Shown here in pieces: positions 60,623-64,000 of a stretch of DNA of 64,000 nt (the first letter of the stretch is position 1; each line of letters starts with the position of its first letter). The translations under genes and the position numbers were made by a program. Source of the DNA: Oscillospiraceae bacterium (GTDB taxonomy: Bacteria > Bacillota > Clostridia > Oscillospirales > Oscillospiraceae); contig CADCMP010000003.1 of the NCBI GenBank assembly GCA_902802565.1, positions 1 to 64,000 on the forward strand, read 5' to 3'. The notes under the pieces were generated by a model, which saw only the letters and a list, made by a program, of their open reading frames with translations, was not told where the DNA came from and searched no databases.

Positions 60623-61111
60623 ATGGCCAATCAGGTTCTTTATGCTGCTCTTATGTTTCTGGTGGGATGGCTCTGGTATTTTCTAGTGGTCCGTCAGTTC
60701 GTATTCAATTTCACGACCGTCAGACCGATGCTCAACCGGTTCAAGAAACTGTCGCCGGAATGGGATACCATCATATCCATCAATTCATTCCGATATCTGA
60801 GCATCAACATCATTGTGTGGATCTTAATCAGTGCTGGTCTTTGCCTTCTGGCTTATTATCTATGCCGGAATCATATGTATCTGTTTATTTCATTTCTGAT
60901 AGGCGGTATGGTCGGCGTGTTCACGTTTCTCGGGCGGTACAGCGAGTATACAGAACGGAACTTCAAGGACTTCTGTTCCACCTATTATCGATTTGTATTT
61001 GATGATGAACTTCGTACCGCCATGTTTAACAGTAAGGTTCCGGCAATGAAAAAACGGATGGAAATACTGAATCTGGACAAATCAATACTGATTCCGAATT
61101 TTAAAAACTGA
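60623..61111 (+). CDS. Unrecognised membrane protein
   Basis: I do not recognise this family. The 162-residue product has a hydrophobic N-terminus (about 5-24), a short loop, two more membrane helices (about 58-80 and 85-102) and a charged C-terminal domain of about 55 residues probably in the cytoplasm, with YRFVFDDELRTAMF and ending in MKKRMEILNLDKS. GGAG lies before the ATG. It is alone on the plus strand between the divergent asp23 unit and the convergent sstT, with a possible promoter and a clear terminator, so it is probably expressed. Confidence 0.72.
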   Translation: MANQVLYAALMFLVGWLWYFLVVRQFVFNFTTVRPMLNRFKKLSPEWDTIISINSFRYLSINIIVWILISAGLCLLAYYLCRNHMYLFISFLIGGMVGVFTFLGRYSEYTERNFKDFCSTYYRFVFDDELRTAMFNSKVPAMKKRMEILNLDKSILIPNFKN

Positions 61112-61120
61112 AATCTATGA

Positions 61121-61155
61121 AAAAGATCCTTCGATCAACGATCGAAGGATCTTTT
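61121..61155. terminator. Bidirectional terminator before sstT
   Basis: A 15-base perfect inverted repeat (AAAAGATCCTTCGAT and its complement) with a five-base loop. It lies between the convergent unknown membrane protein gene and sstT and has T-runs for both directions. Confidence 0.9.
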
Positions 61156-61192
61156 TATTAAACTTGCTGTTTACAGAGATGTAAGTGATTCA

Positions 61193-62413
61193 TTAAAAAT
61201 GGAAGTCTTCTCCGCGAATCCGTTTCTGACGGTATTCTGCCACTGCCGTAAACAGAACATCGGAGGAAGAGTTGATCATCGTTTCCATGGAATCCTGAAT
61301 GACACCCACAATGAATCCTACGCCGACGACCTGCATGGCCACATCCGCAGAGATGCCAAACAGTGAGCAGGCCATCGGGATCAGAAGGAGCGAACCTCCT
61401 GCGACACCGGATGTTCCGGCGGCACCAAGTGCAGCCATAATGCTGAGCAGAACCGCGACAGGAAGGAAGACATGGATCCCAAGCGTATGCGCAGCTGCAA
61501 GTGTCATGACTGTGATCGTGATAGCTGCTCCGTCCATGTTGATGGTGGCACCGAGAGGAATGGAAACCGAATAGATCTCCTTGTTGAGTCCCAGATCTTC
61601 GCAAAGCTCAAGGTTTACGGGAATGTTAGCTGCAGAGCTTCTGGTGAAGAATGCGGTGATACCGCTGTTTTTCAGACATTTGAAAACCAGCGGATACGGG
61701 TTTCTGCGTATGCAGATGAAAGCAATGAGCGGATTGACCACGAGTGCGGAAACCAGCATGCATCCAACAAGCAGAAGCACCAGTTTTCCGTAATCGGTGA
61801 AGATTGCAATTCCGCTGGTGGAAATAGCATTGTACATCAGACCCATAATACCAAAGGGAGCAAAATTGATGACCCAGCGGATCGTCTTCGTAACAGCATC
61901 GGAAACGTCGTTCAGGAAGTTCTTCGATGCTTCGGATGCGCTCTTCATGGCGACACCGAAGATCACCGACCAGAACAGGATGCCCAGATAATTTCCGTTG
62001 GCAATAGCGCCCACCGGGTTGGCAACCAGACTCTGGAGCAGCGTGGAGAAAACGTCACCAAGCGACTGGGGGGCACTTTCCTCTACTGCAGAGCCCAGCT
62101 GAGAAAGTGTTACCGGGAAGATCTCACTGGCAACAACAGCAACAAACGCCGCAATGAAGGTGGAGATGAGATACAGGAAAATAATTGTGATAAACTGTTT
62201 TCCCATCTTTTCTTTGGACTGACACAATGAGCTGGCAATCAGCACGAACACCAGCACGGGAGCGACCGCTTTCAGGGCACCGACAAAGATGGTACCGAAC
62301 ATGCCGATCCACTGTGCTTTCGGGAAGATCAATGCCAGACCCAGACCTACGATCAGGCCGATTACGATTCGCAGCACAAGGCTGGTCTCGTTGTACTTTT
62401 TGATGATACTCAT
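61193..62413 (-). CDS. sstT: Serine/threonine:sodium symporter SstT
   Basis: Dicarboxylate/amino acid:cation symporter family, serine/threonine branch. The 406-residue protein has about eight membrane helices and two re-entrant loops. The serine-rich TRSSAANIPVN motif, the NMDGAAITI metal/substrate motif and the AALGAAGTSGVAGGS loop are diagnostic of SstT. GAGG precedes the ATG by nine bases. It lies between glpK and the unknown membrane protein and is probably monocistronic. Confidence 0.93.
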   Translation of the reverse strand: MSIIKKYNETSLVLRIVIGLIVGLGLALIFPKAQWIGMFGTIFVGALKAVAPVLVFVLIASSLCQSKEKMGKQFITIIFLYLISTFIAAFVAVVASEIFPVTLSQLGSAVEESAPQSLGDVFSTLLQSLVANPVGAIANGNYLGILFWSVIFGVAMKSASEASKNFLNDVSDAVTKTIRWVINFAPFGIMGLMYNAISTSGIAIFTDYGKLVLLLVGCMLVSALVVNPLIAFICIRRNPYPLVFKCLKNSGITAFFTRSSAANIPVNLELCEDLGLNKEIYSVSIPLGATINMDGAAITITVMTLAAAHTLGIHVFLPVAVLLSIMAALGAAGTSGVAGGSLLLIPMACSLFGISADVAMQVVGVGFIVGVIQDSMETMINSSSDVLFTAVAEYRQKRIRGEDFHF

Positions 62414-62456
62414 AATCTTTTACCTCGTTAAAAAGAGTTAACCTATTATTTTATAA

Positions 62457-62485
62457 AGGAGTGCCGAATAATGAACAGCACTCCT
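62457..62485 (-). terminator. Terminator after glpK
   Basis: An 8-base-pair perfect stem (AGGAGTGC/GCACTCCT) with a 13-base loop and a T/A-rich tail on the minus strand, 12 bases after the glpK stop codon. Confidence 0.7.
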
Positions 62486-62497
62486 AAATAATTTATT

Positions 62498-64000
62498 TTA
62501 TTCTTCGTCTTCCGTTTCCCAGTTCTTCGCTCTTTCAACGGCTTTTTTCCATCTGCTGTAATAGTGATCAGCAAGTGCCTTATCCATCTGCGGAGTGAAG
62601 ATCTTGTCAGACTGGCGGATTTTCTTGATATCTGAGATATCATTCCAAACGCCAACAGCAAGTCCGGCCAGGAAAGCAGCGCCGAAAGCAGTGGTTTCCA
62701 CCATCTTCGGGCGATCGATGGGTTTGCGAAGAAGATCGGATTCGAACTGCATCATGAAATTGCTGACGGAAGCACCGCCGTCCACTTTCAGTTCAGACAG
62801 TTCATGACCGCAGTCATGTTCCATGGCAACCAGGAGATCCTTGACCTGATAGGTCACGCCCTCCAGCGTTGCTCTAGCGATATGAGCCTTTGTGGAGCCA
62901 CGTGTCAGACCGACAATGGCACCGCGGGCATACATATCCCAGTGAGGTGCGCCGAGTCCGGTAAATGCGGAAACAAGATACACGCCGCCGTTATCGGGAA
63001 CACTTTCGGCAAGCAGATCGCATTCACGGGCAGTGCCGATCAGCTCAAGCTCATCACGCAGCCACTGGATGGAACTTCCTGCATTGAACACGCTGCCCTC
63101 CAGGGCATACGTGGTCTTGCCGTTAACGTTCCAGGCGACGCTGGTGAGCATTCCGTTCTTGGAACGGGTGGATTCTTCACCGGTGTTCATCAGAGTGAAG
63201 CATCCGGTTCCGTAAGTGTTCTTCGCAGAACCGGGCTCAATGCACGCCTGTCCGAGAAGAGCAGCAGCCTGGTCTCCGGCGCTGCCGCATACGGGAACGC
63301 CTTCCAGTGCCTCAAGTCCTTTGACATCATGCGCGACTGTACCGTAGACCTGAGAAGAAGGAACCGGAGTCGGAAGCATGCACATGGGGATATCCAGGAA
63401 CTTGCAGAGTTTTTCATCCCACTTCAGTTCGTTGATATCAAAGAGCATGGTTCTGGAGCAGTTGGAATAGTCAGAAACATGGGCTTTTCCACCGGTCAGA
63501 TTCCAGATCAGCCAGGTATCGATAGTACCAAAAAGAAGCTCTCCGGCCTCTGCCCTTTCGCGGGCGTGAGGAACATTGTCCAGAATCCATTTAATCTTGG
63601 TTCCAGAGAAGTAGGCGTCGACAAGAAGACCGGTCTTTTCTCTGATATAATCTTCCATTCCAGCGGCAATGATTTCATCACAAATGGGAGCTGTTCTGCG
63701 GCACTGCCATACAATTGCATTGTAAATGGGCTCGCCGGTTTTCTTATCCCAGATGATGGTAGTTTCTCGCTGGTTTGTAACGCCGATGCCTGCGATATCC
63801 GTAGGAGACAGACCACTCTTTTCGAATGCTTCTCCCGCCGCTTCGATCTCAGTGTTAAGAATAACCATGGGATCGTGCTCTACCCAACCGGGATGAGGAT
63901 AGATCTGCGGGAATGGATACTGTGCAACGGTTACAGGTTTTCCAAGGGCATCAAATATGATAGCTCTTGAACTTGTTGTGCCTTGATCGAATGCAAGAAT
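62498..64000 (-). CDS. glpK: Glycerol kinase (5' end outside the window)
   Basis: Phosphorylates glycerol to glycerol 3-phosphate. About 500 residues are visible and only the first few are missing: the frame enters at the right edge with ILAFDQGTTSSRA, the ATP-binding start of FGGY kinases. IGVTNQRETT, the CGSAGDQAAALLGQ segment, YALEGSVFNAGS and the C-terminal VDGGASVSNFMMQ follow. The first in-frame ATG seen (63868) is internal, not the start. The next gene downstream is sstT after a terminator; glpF or glpD may lie beyond the edge. Confidence 0.95.
   Translation of the reverse strand: MLAFDQGTTSSRAIIFDALGKPVTVAQYPFPQIYPHPGWVEHDPMVILNTEIEAAGEAFEKSGLSPTDIAGIGVTNQRETTIIWDKKTGEPIYNAIVWQCRRTAPICDEIIAAGMEDYIREKTGLLVDAYFSGTKIKWILDNVPHARERAEAGELLFGTIDTWLIWNLTGGKAHVSDYSNCSRTMLFDINELKWDEKLCKFLDIPMCMLPTPVPSSQVYGTVAHDVKGLEALEGVPVCGSAGDQAAALLGQACIEPGSAKNTYGTGCFTLMNTGEESTRSKNGMLTSVAWNVNGKTTYALEGSVFNAGSSIQWLRDELELIGTARECDLLAESVPDNGGVYLVSAFTGLGAPHWDMYARGAIVGLTRGSTKAHIARATLEGVTYQVKDLLVAMEHDCGHELSELKVDGGASVSNFMMQFESDLLRKPIDRPKMVETTAFGAAFLAGLAVGVWNDISDIKKIRQSDKIFTPQMDKALADHYYSRWKKAVERAKNWETEDEE

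Noticed and set aside
62804..63970. A 388-codon plus-strand open frame opposite glpK.
   Set aside because: glpK on the minus strand has every family motif; the antisense frame has none.
1..64000. Search for CRISPR arrays, insertion sequences, prophage or defence genes.
   Set aside because: No regularly spaced repeats, transposase, integrase or phage proteins were seen; all sizeable frames are accounted for by housekeeping families.

Overview
The window is a chromosomal stretch of a Gram-positive (Firmicute) bacterium, most likely an anaerobic member of the class Clostridia. The signs are the gene orders (yicC-remA-gmk-rpoZ ... priA-def-fmt-rsmB-rlmN-stp-prkC-rsgA; tig-clpP-clpX-lon-engB; asp23-nusB-xseA-xseB-ispA-dxs-tlyA-nadK-argR-recN), a fused IspH-ribosomal protein S1 gene, DUF4364 and DUF2953 genes, the GerW/YtfJ sporulation family and the TIGR03960/TIGR03936 radical SAM pair. 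The genus cannot be fixed from the sequence alone. Nearly everything is housekeeping; I see no prophage, insertion sequence, CRISPR array or defence island.

Layout, left to right. 1-3046 (minus): rpe, recR and an RNase J gene that runs off the left edge and carries a one-base frameshift. 3131-7200 (plus): a five-gene unit, XpaC-TelA-LemA-TPM (membrane or envelope proteins) followed by a YbaK-type deacylase, with a clear promoter and terminator. 7209-9111: murD (minus) and the RNase P RNA (plus), each with its own promoter. 9111-24825 (minus): yebC; rsgA, prkC, stp, rlmN, rsmB, fmt, def, priA; rpoZ, gmk, remA, yicC; cdaR/cdaA (c-di-AMP synthesis); ispF and ispD. 24907-30067 (minus): RpiR-type regulator, a flavoprotein, cmk and ispH-S1. 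30088-34184 (minus): rluB; then a site-2 protease, scpA, scpB, DUF2953 and ytfJ. 34293-40809 (minus): tig-clpP-clpX and lon-engB. 40910-45207 (minus): lepB, rbgA, rnhB, thrC and a phosphoesterase. 45273-48421: rplS, the radical SAM pair and tRNA-Pro on the minus strand. 48515-48664: tRNA-Gly on the plus strand. 48686-57248 (minus): dxs, tlyA, nadK, argR, recN, tyrS, DUF4364, asnA. 57298-60440 (minus): asp23, nusB, xseA, xseB, ispA. 60568-61155 (plus): an unrecognised membrane protein. 61193-64000 (minus): sstT and a glpK cut by the right edge.

Functional themes are translation and ribosome assembly (def, fmt, rsmB, rlmN, rsgA, engB, rbgA, rplS, S1, rluB, tyrS, two tRNAs), protein quality control (trigger factor, ClpXP, Lon), RNA processing (RNase J, RNase P, RNase HII, YicC), isoprenoid supply by the MEP route (dxs, ispD, ispF, ispH, ispA in three separate clusters), signalling (PrkC/Stp kinase-phosphatase pair, CdaA/CdaR), DNA repair and segregation (recR, recN, priA, xseAB, scpAB), and envelope work (murD, lepB, XpaC/TelA/LemA/TPM).

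I found no convincing new multi-gene system. The items most worth following up are the strong internal ribosome binding site exactly at the IspH/S1 junction, the RNase J frameshift, the tRNA-Pro unit that seems to feed a radical SAM gene through its own terminator, the XpaC-TelA-LemA-TPM unit, and the unknown membrane protein at 60623-61111. No gene-free stretch exceeds about 300 bases once the RNA genes are counted.
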